This document shows positions 1-7,499 of a DNA stretch of 48,953 bases, one piece after another. Location of the stretch: positions 1-48,953 of the IMG/VR virus record IMGVR_UViG_3300030119_000062; one strand, written 5' to 3'. The DNA comes from a virus. Within the stretch, counting starts at the first letter, position 1, and each line of letters begins with the position of its first letter. Below the pieces are notes generated by a model, which did not search any database, had not been told where the DNA came from, and was given only the letters and a program-made list of their open reading frames with translations. Both the position numbers and the translations under genes were made by a program.

Positions 1-101
1 TTTAATAACTTTGTAGCTAATCCAGGCTGTCTCATTATTTCAAGTTGATTTAAATTTACATTTAAACCACCTCGACAAGATAAGGCAAAAGGCTGAGACA
101 T
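1..101 (-). CDS. Duplicate N-terminal fragment of the stabiliser/tail protein
   Basis: This is the first 33 codons of the gene that is complete at 47335-48939, repeated here because of the 115-bp terminal overlap. It starts at the ATG at 99-101 and runs off the left end of the window. The ATG shares one base with the stop of the adaptor gene (TAATG), showing that adaptor and stabiliser are adjacent and translationally coupled in the circular molecule. It is not a separate gene. Confidence 0.9.
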   Translation of the reverse strand, partial: MSQPFALSCRGGLNVNLNQLEIMRQPGLATKLL

Positions 102-115
102 TAGAGAAACCTTAT
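1..115. repeat. Terminal direct repeat, left copy (circular overlap)
   Basis: Bases 1-115 are identical to bases 48839-48953. The repeat lies in the start of the stabiliser/tail gene and the first bases after it, so it cuts through a coding gene. A physical phage end there is unlikely. The simplest reading is the overlap of a closed or terminally redundant assembly, giving a unique genome of about 48,838 bp. Confidence 0.95.
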
Positions 116-871
116 TCTGTCATCTTTAAAGTATCCTGGTGCTTGCTCTGTAAGATTTAACTTCATTAAACGTAAACCTCGTTTATAATCTTCTAATGCA
201 AAAGCAGCAGCTTGAGGATTTTCTTTAAACTGATGAACGTAATATCTAGCTCTAGCTAGTAATACAGGCTTATAAGTATTAGGAAATACTAATTGATCGC
301 TATGTGCAGAAAGTTCTGTAGGTAAGTTATAAGCATAAAAAAAGATTCTATACACTTTATCTGGTATAGGACTTAATCCAAACTTTCTATTATCAGGACT
401 CTTAATTACTCTATCAGGAACACCAAAATTTTGAGTATCTGCGTCATCTTTATTTTGAGCAACTCTAAAATAATCTTTCCATTCTTCAGTAGTAGTAAAT
501 CTTAAATTTTTTACAGTAAAAGGAGCTGATTCTCCTGATACACCTACTGTAGTTAAAAGAAAATTATCCCAATCTATAGAACCATAATCTGTATTAATAC
601 TAGAGCTATCACTTTTAAGTAAATACCATCTAGTACCAGCTACTGTTTCTATAAAAACATTGCCATACATAGGATCAGTAGATCCACTTAATCCTGTTGC
701 AAGAAAAGGCCATTGTGGCTCTTCATTAACAATATCAAGATAAGCTCTATTAACACTATCTTTTATATGTGCTTGAACCCCAATAGCACTAGAAAAAGTA
801 GAACTGCTTAAAGTTACTTCATTAAGTTCTCTTAATAGATCATTGCAAAGATTAAGATAAGTTTCTGACAT
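101..871 (-). CDS. Head-tail adaptor / tail tubular protein A-like
   Basis: A 256-aa soluble protein without signal or membrane segments. Its start, in which short helices precede a Trp/Pro-rich stretch (EEPQWPF near residues 50-56), resembles gp11/TTPA-type adaptors of short-tailed phages, which sit under the portal and connect it to the tail. Position supports this: it lies downstream of capsid genes and directly before the stabiliser gene. The start ATG overlaps the previous stop as TAATG, and its own stop overlaps the next start in the same way, so the three are read as one coupled block. Assignment is by context and general resemblance; no diagnostic motif was seen. Confidence 0.65.
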   Translation of the reverse strand: MSETYLNLCNDLLRELNEVTLSSSTFSSAIGVQAHIKDSVNRAYLDIVNEEPQWPFLATGLSGSTDPMYGNVFIETVAGTRWYLLKSDSSSINTDYGSIDWDNFLLTTVGVSGESAPFTVKNLRFTTTEEWKDYFRVAQNKDDADTQNFGVPDRVIKSPDNRKFGLSPIPDKVYRIFFYAYNLPTELSAHSDQLVFPNTYKPVLLARARYYVHQFKENPQAAAFALEDYKRGLRLMKLNLTEQAPGYFKDDRIRFL

Positions 872-1125
872 TACTTACCTACTTTTTTCTGAGCTTTTTT
901 ATGAGCTGCAGTAAAAGTAGAACCTCCTCTCATCTCTTTACGCATCATTGCCATGTGCTTTGCAGAATGATGTTTAGAATGTTTTTTTAAAGTTTCTTCT
1001 TGGCGTTTAGTTAATTTTTTAACTTGACTACCTTTTTTGTAAGTAACTCTACTTCCACCCATCATTTTCTTTTTAGCAGGTGGTCTTCCTCGTTTACTTC
1101 CGTATGTGCCTTTTCCTTGAGGCAT
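871..1125 (-). CDS. Small basic protein, MPQGKGTYGSKRG family
   Basis: An 84-aa, strongly Lys/Arg/His-rich protein with a Gly-rich, basic N-terminus (GKGTYGSKRGRPP, with an AT-hook-like GRP) and a conserved-looking C-terminus (LTKRQEETLKKHSKHHSAKHM). I recall very similar short proteins between capsid and tail genes of many uncultured marine phages; no function is established to my knowledge. The composition fits binding to nucleic acid or to the packaged genome. It is coupled by TAATG to the adaptor gene and follows two further small basic genes. Confidence 0.8.
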   Translation of the reverse strand: MPQGKGTYGSKRGRPPAKKKMMGGSRVTYKKGSQVKKLTKRQEETLKKHSKHHSAKHMAMMRKEMRGGSTFTAAHKKAQKKVGK

Positions 1126-1140
1126 ATTTATCTCCCAATA

Positions 1141-1311
1141 TTATTGTTTAGGTTTAATTTTAGGATCATCTGAATAGTTTTTAACATGCTCAGGAATACT
1201 ATGTTTTCTAGCACACATTCTTTCAAACTCATTAACAGAAACATACTTACCCATAGCTGCTTTCATTCTAGGCATTTTACTACCGCCCATCATTTTTTTT
1301 CTTCCGTACAT
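1141..1311 (-). CDS. Small basic protein (56 aa)
   Basis: An unbroken 56-codon frame starts MYGRKKMMGGSK and ends with DPKIKPKQ. It begins 2 nt after the stop of the upstream 50-aa gene and ends 15 nt before the 84-aa gene, so it fills the gap between them. The N-terminal MMGGS segment resembles MMGGSR in the 84-aa neighbour, hinting at a common origin or a common processing or binding signal. The C-terminal half is mixed and carries a single Cys. No function recognised; the frame, spacing and shared motif make it a likely real gene. Confidence 0.65.
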   Translation of the reverse strand: MYGRKKMMGGSKMPRMKAAMGKYVSVNEFERMCARKHSIPEHVKNYSDDPKIKPKQ

Positions 1312-1313
1312 AT

Positions 1314-1466
1314 CTAATCCTTTTCTTTAGTCTTAGATTTAAAAATTTTATCGTAATTTTCGTAATACTTATTACGATCTTCCATTTTTAAATAATGACC
1401 CCTAATTTTAGATTTTCTTCTAGGACTCATTCTTATAGGATCTTTTTCACTTCCTATTTGTGGCAT
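1314..1466 (-). CDS. Small basic protein (50 aa)
   Basis: A 50-codon frame starting MPQIGSEKDPIRMSPRRK, rich in Lys, Arg, Tyr and Asp. An AGGA-type ribosome binding site lies about 5-8 nt before the ATG. It follows the hairpin after the capsid gene and is tightly packed against the next small gene. The opening MPQ and the basic character match the 84-aa neighbour. No domain recognised. It is likely a minor structural or DNA-associated protein, on position alone. Confidence 0.6.
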   Translation of the reverse strand: MPQIGSEKDPIRMSPRRKSKIRGHYLKMEDRNKYYENYDKIFKSKTKEKD

Positions 1467-1480
1467 TTCTTATCCTTATT

Positions 1481-1516
1481 AAAATAGGGAGCTGCCGAAA
1501 CAACTCCCCACATTTT
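1481..1516 (-). terminator. Hairpin downstream of the capsid gene
   Basis: Reading the minus strand just after the capsid stop, a stem GGGAG/CTCCC is extended by AAAAT/ATTTT arms and followed by TATTTTAAT. It would partly terminate transcription or protect the 3' end, letting capsid mRNA exceed the downstream tail genes. The T-tract is imperfect, so this is a leaky terminator at best. Confidence 0.5.
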
Positions 1517-1520
1517 AATA

Positions 1521-2510
1521 TTAGTCTATACCATAGAAGGCAGAAACTAATGCTTCGGGTCTAAGAACCTTGGCTCCATATACGTGAAGTCCACGTACAA
1601 TGTCACCAAAACTGCTAGGATCACGTAATACTTCTGTATTAGTAATCGTCTGTGCAGTACAGGTAGAAGACATATGCCCAGCAATAACTTTACCTGCAGC
1701 ATTAGATGTTGCAGCAATATTATTACTCTTATACATATTGAATCCACGCAATAGACCAGAACTTACTAGACCATTCCTAATAGAACCTTGTCCTGCATTA
1801 AAGTCTACAGACATTAACTTAGACGAGGTTGCTACTAGCTGCTCGTAGAACTCAGGATTAGCTAAGAACCATCGCCCTTCTTCAGGTACATTTTGCTCAT
1901 CAAGCAAACGTGCCATGTGAGAAAGAACGTCAATAGGATCATGCTCACCAGAAGCGTAACCAATATCTAGATTACCAGTACCATCAAAAGTACCAGCAGC
2001 TAGATCGGTAGCATTATCAGAACCTAATATATGATTAGGTGATGATGCCGATACTCCAGCAAACATTGTCGCAATTACTCCAGTATCGAAAGCATCTCTA
2101 AGAGCATAAGCAGCAGAAGAAGTTGCAACCTCTCTGAAGTTAACGTGAGACATATTTGTTTCAATGTCATCTACGATAAACTTAAAAGCATTAGCAACAT
2201 CTATAATTAACGTAACTTCTTGGTCAGTTAATTTAGTAGCTGTTATGTCTTGTCCTCTTTCATACTGATCTACAGTAATTTCGGGTTCTTTAATAATCCT
2301 TACTGTGTCTCCAAAAGCAGCAATTTCACCAGCATAATCCGTATTTGTAATAGCCTCTGCTACAGAAGCTTTACGGAAAAAGTTTAGAACCTGCTTGGAA
2401 TAGACCTTGGGTAAGAAAAACGAGTTAGTTTGACCCGATACGGAGTTCGCAAAGTTCGCATTAGTATCCGTACTGGGTTCAAAAAATTGATCGCTCGTAT
2501 TTGCAGCCAT
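1521..2510 (-). CDS. Major capsid protein
   Basis: A 329-aa protein without signal sequence, membrane segment or long coiled coil, with the mixed alpha/beta composition expected of an HK97-fold coat protein. Context is decisive: it follows terminase, portal and scaffold, and a hairpin that could act as a leaky terminator lies directly after it. The start is preceded by an AGGAG-like site. The N-terminus (first 30 residues, Ser/Thr/Asn-rich) could be flexible arm sequence. I recognise no catalytic motif, as expected. Family-level placement, such as relation to HMO-2011-type or other marine podovirus coats, needs a structure-based comparison. Confidence 0.8.
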   Translation of the reverse strand: MAANTSDQFFEPSTDTNANFANSVSGQTNSFFLPKVYSKQVLNFFRKASVAEAITNTDYAGEIAAFGDTVRIIKEPEITVDQYERGQDITATKLTDQEVTLIIDVANAFKFIVDDIETNMSHVNFREVATSSAAYALRDAFDTGVIATMFAGVSASSPNHILGSDNATDLAAGTFDGTGNLDIGYASGEHDPIDVLSHMARLLDEQNVPEEGRWFLANPEFYEQLVATSSKLMSVDFNAGQGSIRNGLVSSGLLRGFNMYKSNNIAATSNAAGKVIAGHMSSTCTAQTITNTEVLRDPSSFGDIVRGLHVYGAKVLRPEALVSAFYGID

Positions 2511-2535
2511 TTTATATTTCTCCTAAGAAAAGAAT

Positions 2536-3396
2536 TTAACTTCTGCGAATCCTTCCCTCTGCATGAGCTAGTTTGATCTCATCTTCATACTTGTCGAATT
2601 GATCAAGGGACATCTTCGCAATTTCATCTTCAGTCCAAATTTTAGGCTGCTTAGGTTCTACATTTGTTGTTTTAGTAGAAACCATATCAGCAGCATTACC
2701 TGTAGTTACAGATTTCTTTTTTGGACTTGGTTTTTGAGAGTTCTGTCCTATACCAGTTTCTGCTTTATAAAGATCAATAGCTTTTGAAGCTAAAGTAACA
2801 TTATCAGGATTACGATAAATCCAATCTTGTATTTGATCTGGTTGCTGTTCAGCCCAAGAATGAAAATCATCAGATCCCTTAATATCTTCATAGTCAGGGT
2901 GATTATCTCGCATTGTCTGTTCAGCTTCTCGTATTGCAATCTCTCGTTCTCGTTGCTCAATAGCAGAAAGACGAGGTTGCAAACTACCTACCTGTTCAGA
3001 TGCAATGTTATGGGCTACAGATTCAACTGTATCATACAAGTCAGGATTAGCTTCTCTAAACTCTTGAAGTTCTTCTTGAGATTTAGGAGCTTCGTATCGA
3101 GGCTGAGTTGATTGCAGTTGAGCTTGGAAATCCATCTCTTTCTGCTTGAACTCACCTATTTTCTGATCATAGTGTTTCTTTAGATCATCGTATCGTTTTT
3201 TATAATTGGTAGTAGAAGTATCTTCAGGGGCCGATTTAGTTCTTCGGGTAGCCTGAGTATTAGAAACAAGTTCTTCCTCTTGATAAAAAAGTTCATCAGC
3301 TTTAGGCGCAGGTTTATCCTGCCCTTTATGCCAAGGCTTTCTCATATTGTAAGGGTTAGGAACTTCTTCCTGTTCTACTATATCTGTATCAGACAT
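2536..3396 (-). CDS. Capsid scaffolding protein
   Basis: A 286-aa, highly charged, Gln/Glu/Lys-rich protein with a predicted coiled coil at about residues 65-95 (YKKRYDDLKKHYDQKIGEFK) and a basic C-terminal end (HAEGRIRRS). It lies immediately upstream of the capsid gene in the same orientation, the normal place for a scaffold that directs procapsid assembly and is removed before packaging. Low complexity, lack of Cys and a basic C-terminus likely to contact the coat all fit. Two direct repeats precede the gene. No motif links it to one scaffold family. Confidence 0.75.
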   Translation of the reverse strand: MSDTDIVEQEEVPNPYNMRKPWHKGQDKPAPKADELFYQEEELVSNTQATRRTKSAPEDTSTTNYKKRYDDLKKHYDQKIGEFKQKEMDFQAQLQSTQPRYEAPKSQEELQEFREANPDLYDTVESVAHNIASEQVGSLQPRLSAIEQREREIAIREAEQTMRDNHPDYEDIKGSDDFHSWAEQQPDQIQDWIYRNPDNVTLASKAIDLYKAETGIGQNSQKPSPKKKSVTTGNAADMVSTKTTNVEPKQPKIWTEDEIAKMSLDQFDKYEDEIKLAHAEGRIRRS

Positions 3397-3414
3397 TACT
3401 CTTTCCTTTTCTAA

Positions 3415-3487
3415 GGGGCTTGTTTTCTTGCAAGGTAGCCATTTCTAAACGTCTTTAGAATTTGGGGCTTGTGTATACAAGGTAGCC
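3415..3487. repeat. Two direct repeats flanking a short hairpin
   Basis: The segments 3415-3440 and 3464-3487 both read GGGGCTTGT, then a variable middle, then CAAGGTAGCC. Between them a 7-bp stem (TTCTAAA/TTTAGAA, 3443-3449 with 3454-3460) closes a 4-nt loop. The block fills the only sizeable gap between the 599-aa structural gene and the scaffold gene, so it may adjust expression at the step to scaffold and capsid. A role is inferred from position only. Confidence 0.6.
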
Positions 3488-3492
3488 TTATA

Positions 3493-5292
3493 TTAATTTG
3501 TACCTAATAAGCTAGGCGCACGATTAGACATTAGCATTTGTCTATTGATATCTTCATTAGACATAGCTTCCATCAGATCAGGATCTTCATCCTCCATCAT
3601 CATACCGCCCATCCTTTTAGGCTCTCTCATCATGCCACCATCAAATGCACGTTCAGCATTATCCATCATCATCTGAAGGTTATCTGCGCCTATTTGATCG
3701 GTAGCTTTTTTGGTGAATACAAACTCGCCATCTGACAATCTGGCAGGTATTGAGTCTGATACACCTGTTCCTGGGCCTTCGACTTCTCCAGCACCAGTAA
3801 ACTCAGAAGCGGTCGTAATCACCTTATCAAATATTTGACTTAGCTTTGGATCGTCTTCTAAAGCGTTCATTAAGTAACTTTGTTCGTCATCATCCAGAGA
3901 CTGATCAAGAACAAAGTCCATGTATTTATCTTCCATTTCTGCATCAGGTAACTGTGATGCTTCTGCTGCAGCCATCTCTTCAGGTGGTATATTAGGATAA
4001 GTATCTATAGGCATATCTGATTCCATCTCTGGTGGAACCATTAATGAGCCTTCTTGATACTCTACTCTGCCTCCTTTATTAAAAGGTATGCCTTGCTTTT
4101 TAATTCTTTCCAGCTCTTTAGCATTTTTACGTTTTTGTGCTTCTGTTAAAGGCTTTAAATCTTCTTCAGAAATTCCAAATTCTTTATAACGAGGATCTAA
4201 ATTTCTTTTTCCTAAAGTTTGAGGACTAAGCCTTCTACCTAACCTTTGTTCAGGTGTATCTATAAAGTATGTTTCTTCATCCATAGCACGAGCAGTAATA
4301 TCATCTACACCTTCTAACTCTAGTTCATAATCTTGAATAGCTTTTCTTTCAGCAGCTAATAAAGATCTAGGCATTTCAAAATCAGCCATTTGTTCTTGTC
4401 TTTCTAAAAACTCTGTTGAAGAATCATTTGTTATTTGTTTATATCGTTTTGCATATTTTAGTTCTAACTCTAATAATTTAGCGGCATAAATATCATCAGC
4501 AACATCTTTATCTTTTACTTTACTATAGATTTTTTTTCTTAATTGTTTAATTGCTTTTTCTAATTTAGGCTCTCCAGAAAAAAAATCTTCTAATGCTTGA
4601 ATGTGATATCTATTTTCAATTTGTTGCGCTAAAATTTCTTCTTTAGCTGCATCCTCAAAACCTTGATCAATTTGATCTTGTCTAATTGAATATTGATCTT
4701 TTACTCTATCTTCAACATCACTAGGCAGATCTTTAGAAATCTTTTTAATATCTTTAGTTGCATCATCTAATAATAATTTACCTGCTTTTCTAGCTCCTGC
4801 ACTACTTAATCTTAATAAACCACCAAATATTTTTTTCTCTCGCAGCATCTTAAAATCCTCACCTGAAATTTTCCCATCATTATTTTTATCTAGTAATGAT
4901 TGATTACCTACTAAAGAACCTTTGTTATACATCATGCCGCCCACAGCTTTTGGATCTAATAAACTTCCAGGGCCAAGTCTTGGGCCAACAGGATTACGTC
5001 TTTCTTCCATTTCACTTTCATATTCAGTTGGGCCAGTTGGGCCTCTGTCTGTATTAAAATCTCCAGCATCTGCTTTAGCTTTAAGAGCTTTACCTATCCC
5101 ATAGCCTCCAACCGAAATTGTATTTGCCACCCCTTCAGGGCTGAACATACCTTTAGCTATACCTCGTAAAACTTGTGTTATTGCTTTTGCATCTCCGCTA
5201 AAAGGATTACCCCCACCTCTTCCTCTAGGGCCAGTATCAGATAAACTTGCTTGAGTAACTACTTCTTCTATTACATCTTCTTCTTTAGCCAT
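3493..5292 (-). CDS. Structural protein with EF-hand-like loop
   Basis: A 599-aa protein between portal and scaffold. The first 130 residues are Gly/Pro-rich; residues 135-146 form a calcium-loop pattern (DKNNDGKISGED); the middle (about 170-420) is charged and helical; residues 420-490 are acidic. Near the C-terminus the sequence SIPARLSDGEFVFT is followed by Met/Gly-rich repeats. I have seen the 'LSDGEFV' segment in large structural or internal proteins of other marine phages, where its role is unknown. The start overlaps the previous stop as TAATG. Probably a minor head or ejected protein; function not determined. Confidence 0.6.
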   Translation of the reverse strand: MAKEEDVIEEVVTQASLSDTGPRGRGGGNPFSGDAKAITQVLRGIAKGMFSPEGVANTISVGGYGIGKALKAKADAGDFNTDRGPTGPTEYESEMEERRNPVGPRLGPGSLLDPKAVGGMMYNKGSLVGNQSLLDKNNDGKISGEDFKMLREKKIFGGLLRLSSAGARKAGKLLLDDATKDIKKISKDLPSDVEDRVKDQYSIRQDQIDQGFEDAAKEEILAQQIENRYHIQALEDFFSGEPKLEKAIKQLRKKIYSKVKDKDVADDIYAAKLLELELKYAKRYKQITNDSSTEFLERQEQMADFEMPRSLLAAERKAIQDYELELEGVDDITARAMDEETYFIDTPEQRLGRRLSPQTLGKRNLDPRYKEFGISEEDLKPLTEAQKRKNAKELERIKKQGIPFNKGGRVEYQEGSLMVPPEMESDMPIDTYPNIPPEEMAAAEASQLPDAEMEDKYMDFVLDQSLDDDEQSYLMNALEDDPKLSQIFDKVITTASEFTGAGEVEGPGTGVSDSIPARLSDGEFVFTKKATDQIGADNLQMMMDNAERAFDGGMMREPKRMGGMMMEDEDPDLMEAMSNEDINRQMLMSNRAPSLLGTN

Positions 5293-5519
5293 TACTCGCT
5301 CCTATCTTTAGCTTCATTAACGCTATCCTTCAACTGCTCTAGGCGTACCAGCAAATTCACCTTCCCCTGGCTGCGGTACATTTCCAGTTCCGATGTTGCC
5401 GCCACCAGTACCTGTAACTCCAAGTCCTTGAGCTTCAGGAGGTACTCCTTCAAGGGTTCCCATAACTCCTGGTTGTTGGTTATCGGGGCCAGCTTCCGAG
5501 CCAGTTGCTTGTCCAGCAT
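5292..5519 (-). CDS. Overprinted 75-aa protein overlapping the portal C-terminus
   Basis: A 75-codon frame lies almost wholly inside the 3' end of the portal gene (overlap 5323-5519) in another frame and continues 31 nt beyond it to couple (TAATG) with the 599-aa gene. The product looks like a real protein: MLDKQLARKL then helices with regular Leu spacing and YRSQGKVNLL. An AGGA site lies about 7 nt before its ATG. In the overlap the portal is low-complexity Gly/Pro/Gln/Thr, as expected where another frame is constrained. I recall similar short 'W..L..yL…MYR.QG…L' proteins after portal genes; function unknown. Confidence 0.7.
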   Translation of the reverse strand: MLDKQLARKLAPITNNQELWEPLKEYLLKLKDLELQVLVAATSELEMYRSQGKVNLLVRLEQLKDSVNEAKDRSE

Positions 5520-7497
5520 TTTGTAGTCCTATTATTTGAGCCATTACAGCAGCTTCTTCAGGATCATTCATTAATTCGTCAGGATCTAAATCAAGGCTTA
5601 AAGCTAACTCACTTATTAATTTATTTATTTTAATAAATGGAGCAACTGCAGGATTTTGTATAGTTTGCAAGAAAGTAGTCAGCCTTTGGCTCCTGACTTC
5701 TTTTTGCATTAAACTATTTGTACCTGTAGCTTTAACTTCTAAATCACCTTCTACATCTAGTGCAGAATCTAAAAACTGCATATTCCATTGAAAATAAGCA
5801 TCACCTAAAGGTTTAAGTAAGAAATCATCAAGATTTTTAATAACTGTTTTAATATTTAAACTAGCTGCACCTAGTAACATTGACATCCCTGAAGCAGTAC
5901 GAGTCATACTCTGTACGCCTGTCATGCCATGTGAGTAACTAGGAATACCTGTTTGTTCATCTGCAAGCTGTCTAAACTTATCAAACATCATCATGTTTTC
6001 GGTAGAGGTATTAGGAAACTTTAATCCATTAATGGCTTGGCCTGGAACGCCAGCTTGTCTTCTAAAGATTTTGCCAGGATATATCTCCATTGTCTGACCA
6101 CCTACTAAAGCAGTCTCATCTACATCAAATACAAGAGAACCTGATAAAGCAAGATTATCAATAGCCATACGTGCATGACCATTCATAATATTTTGAGAAT
6201 CTTCCATGTTCTCAGCCACCCCTATACCAAAAAAACTATAAGGGTTTCTTTCATAAGGAAAAGCATGATAAGGCAATCTAAATGGTGTAAAAGGATTAAT
6301 AACAACTCTTAGTAATTGATCGTTACAAATCCAAGCATTAATCTGGACTTCATCAAGATCATCTACATCTTCACTTAGTTCCATACCAACTTGTCGAGCA
6401 TATTCGGCATCCATAACGCCCCAATACTCAATAACTTCATATTGTGCTGCACCATAATCTTCTGATCTAGAATCATCTTCTAAAGCAGTTTCATAATCTC
6501 TTCTTTCATAGTTTGGCCCCATGTTAAGAGCCTCACGGATTGCATCCTTATCAAAATAAGGCATACGAGCTAAAGACCTAACTTTAGTCTTATTCATCTT
6601 ATGGCGATGAAAAACAAACTCACATTCATCTATGTTAGTTGCAGCAGGATCAGGAAAAAAATCCCATATAGATACAAACTCTATTCTAGGAACCCTTACA
6701 TCTATAGGGCTATAATTCCTTTTACCATCTGAATCTTGATTCCATTTATTTAATCTTTTATTAAAATTAAATGGCCCTTTTACAACACCTGTTCCAAATA
6801 AAGCTGATTCAAACAAAGAGTTACGTATCTCACTAGAACCATTAGATTCTTCAATCTGATCATGTACTAGCTTTTCCATTCTCCTTGCAGCTTCTTGTGC
6901 AGGAGAAACTTGAAAAACTTGAGGATCAGGGTTTGCTCCTTCAACTAAAGAGTCTTCAAGTTGTTTTTCAATAGGAACAGTATCAAACTTACCACTACCA
7001 AATGTAGCTCCTGCTTTAAGAACTTTACCATCACCTTCATAACCTACATCAAAAGGATTATCTCTATTTTCAATAGTAGAAGTTTCAATACCAGGATTAG
7101 GATTTTGATTATCTAGGTGAGCTATTGAAGCAGCTCCTTCAGGTACTTTTGTCTCAGAAATACCTATAGGAAACTTATTTGCTCCAAATACAACATCAAC
7201 TAACTGACCAAAAGCAGCAAGCACTTTAGTCTTAGTTACTTTTACAAAAACTCTTGATTTTTCAGATTCTCTAAAACGAACCTCTTTATTATAAAGACCT
7301 CTATAGTTTTGATAAGCTGCTATCCATCTTTGCTCATCGCTATCTCTAGCAGATACAGCACTTTCATACCTATCAAGAACTAATCCAACTAAATTATTTT
7401 TTAAACTTTCTTCAAGATCTAAACTTAACCCTTGCTCATCTTCAACAGATTTAAAATATAATCCATTTGCTGTTAAATTATTTTCTTCTTCAGCCAT
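5323..7497 (-). CDS. Portal protein
   Basis: A 724-aa protein directly after the terminase large subunit, the usual place of the dodecameric portal through which DNA is pumped and the tail attached. Size matches portals of short-tailed phages. Recognisable portal-like features are the core running through about residues 90-600, the stretch WDFFPDPAATNIDECEFVFH in the middle, and the helical segment around ARMAIDNLALSG. The last 65 residues are low-complexity Gly/Pro/Gln and coincide with the overprinted gene. The start is 2 nt from the terminase stop, implying coupling. Assignment rests on size, order and general resemblance. Confidence 0.85.
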   Translation of the reverse strand: MAEEENNLTANGLYFKSVEDEQGLSLDLEESLKNNLVGLVLDRYESAVSARDSDEQRWIAAYQNYRGLYNKEVRFRESEKSRVFVKVTKTKVLAAFGQLVDVVFGANKFPIGISETKVPEGAASIAHLDNQNPNPGIETSTIENRDNPFDVGYEGDGKVLKAGATFGSGKFDTVPIEKQLEDSLVEGANPDPQVFQVSPAQEAARRMEKLVHDQIEESNGSSEIRNSLFESALFGTGVVKGPFNFNKRLNKWNQDSDGKRNYSPIDVRVPRIEFVSIWDFFPDPAATNIDECEFVFHRHKMNKTKVRSLARMPYFDKDAIREALNMGPNYERRDYETALEDDSRSEDYGAAQYEVIEYWGVMDAEYARQVGMELSEDVDDLDEVQINAWICNDQLLRVVINPFTPFRLPYHAFPYERNPYSFFGIGVAENMEDSQNIMNGHARMAIDNLALSGSLVFDVDETALVGGQTMEIYPGKIFRRQAGVPGQAINGLKFPNTSTENMMMFDKFRQLADEQTGIPSYSHGMTGVQSMTRTASGMSMLLGAASLNIKTVIKNLDDFLLKPLGDAYFQWNMQFLDSALDVEGDLEVKATGTNSLMQKEVRSQRLTTFLQTIQNPAVAPFIKINKLISELALSLDLDPDELMNDPEEAAVMAQIIGLQNAGQATGSEAGPDNQQPGVMGTLEGVPPEAQGLGVTGTGGGNIGTGNVPQPGEGEFAGTPRAVEG

Positions 7498-7499
7498 TT

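Noticed and set aside
1-115. True terminal repeat as in T7
   Set aside because: The repeat interrupts the stabiliser gene and is not near terminase or an intergenic gap, so an assembly overlap is more likely.
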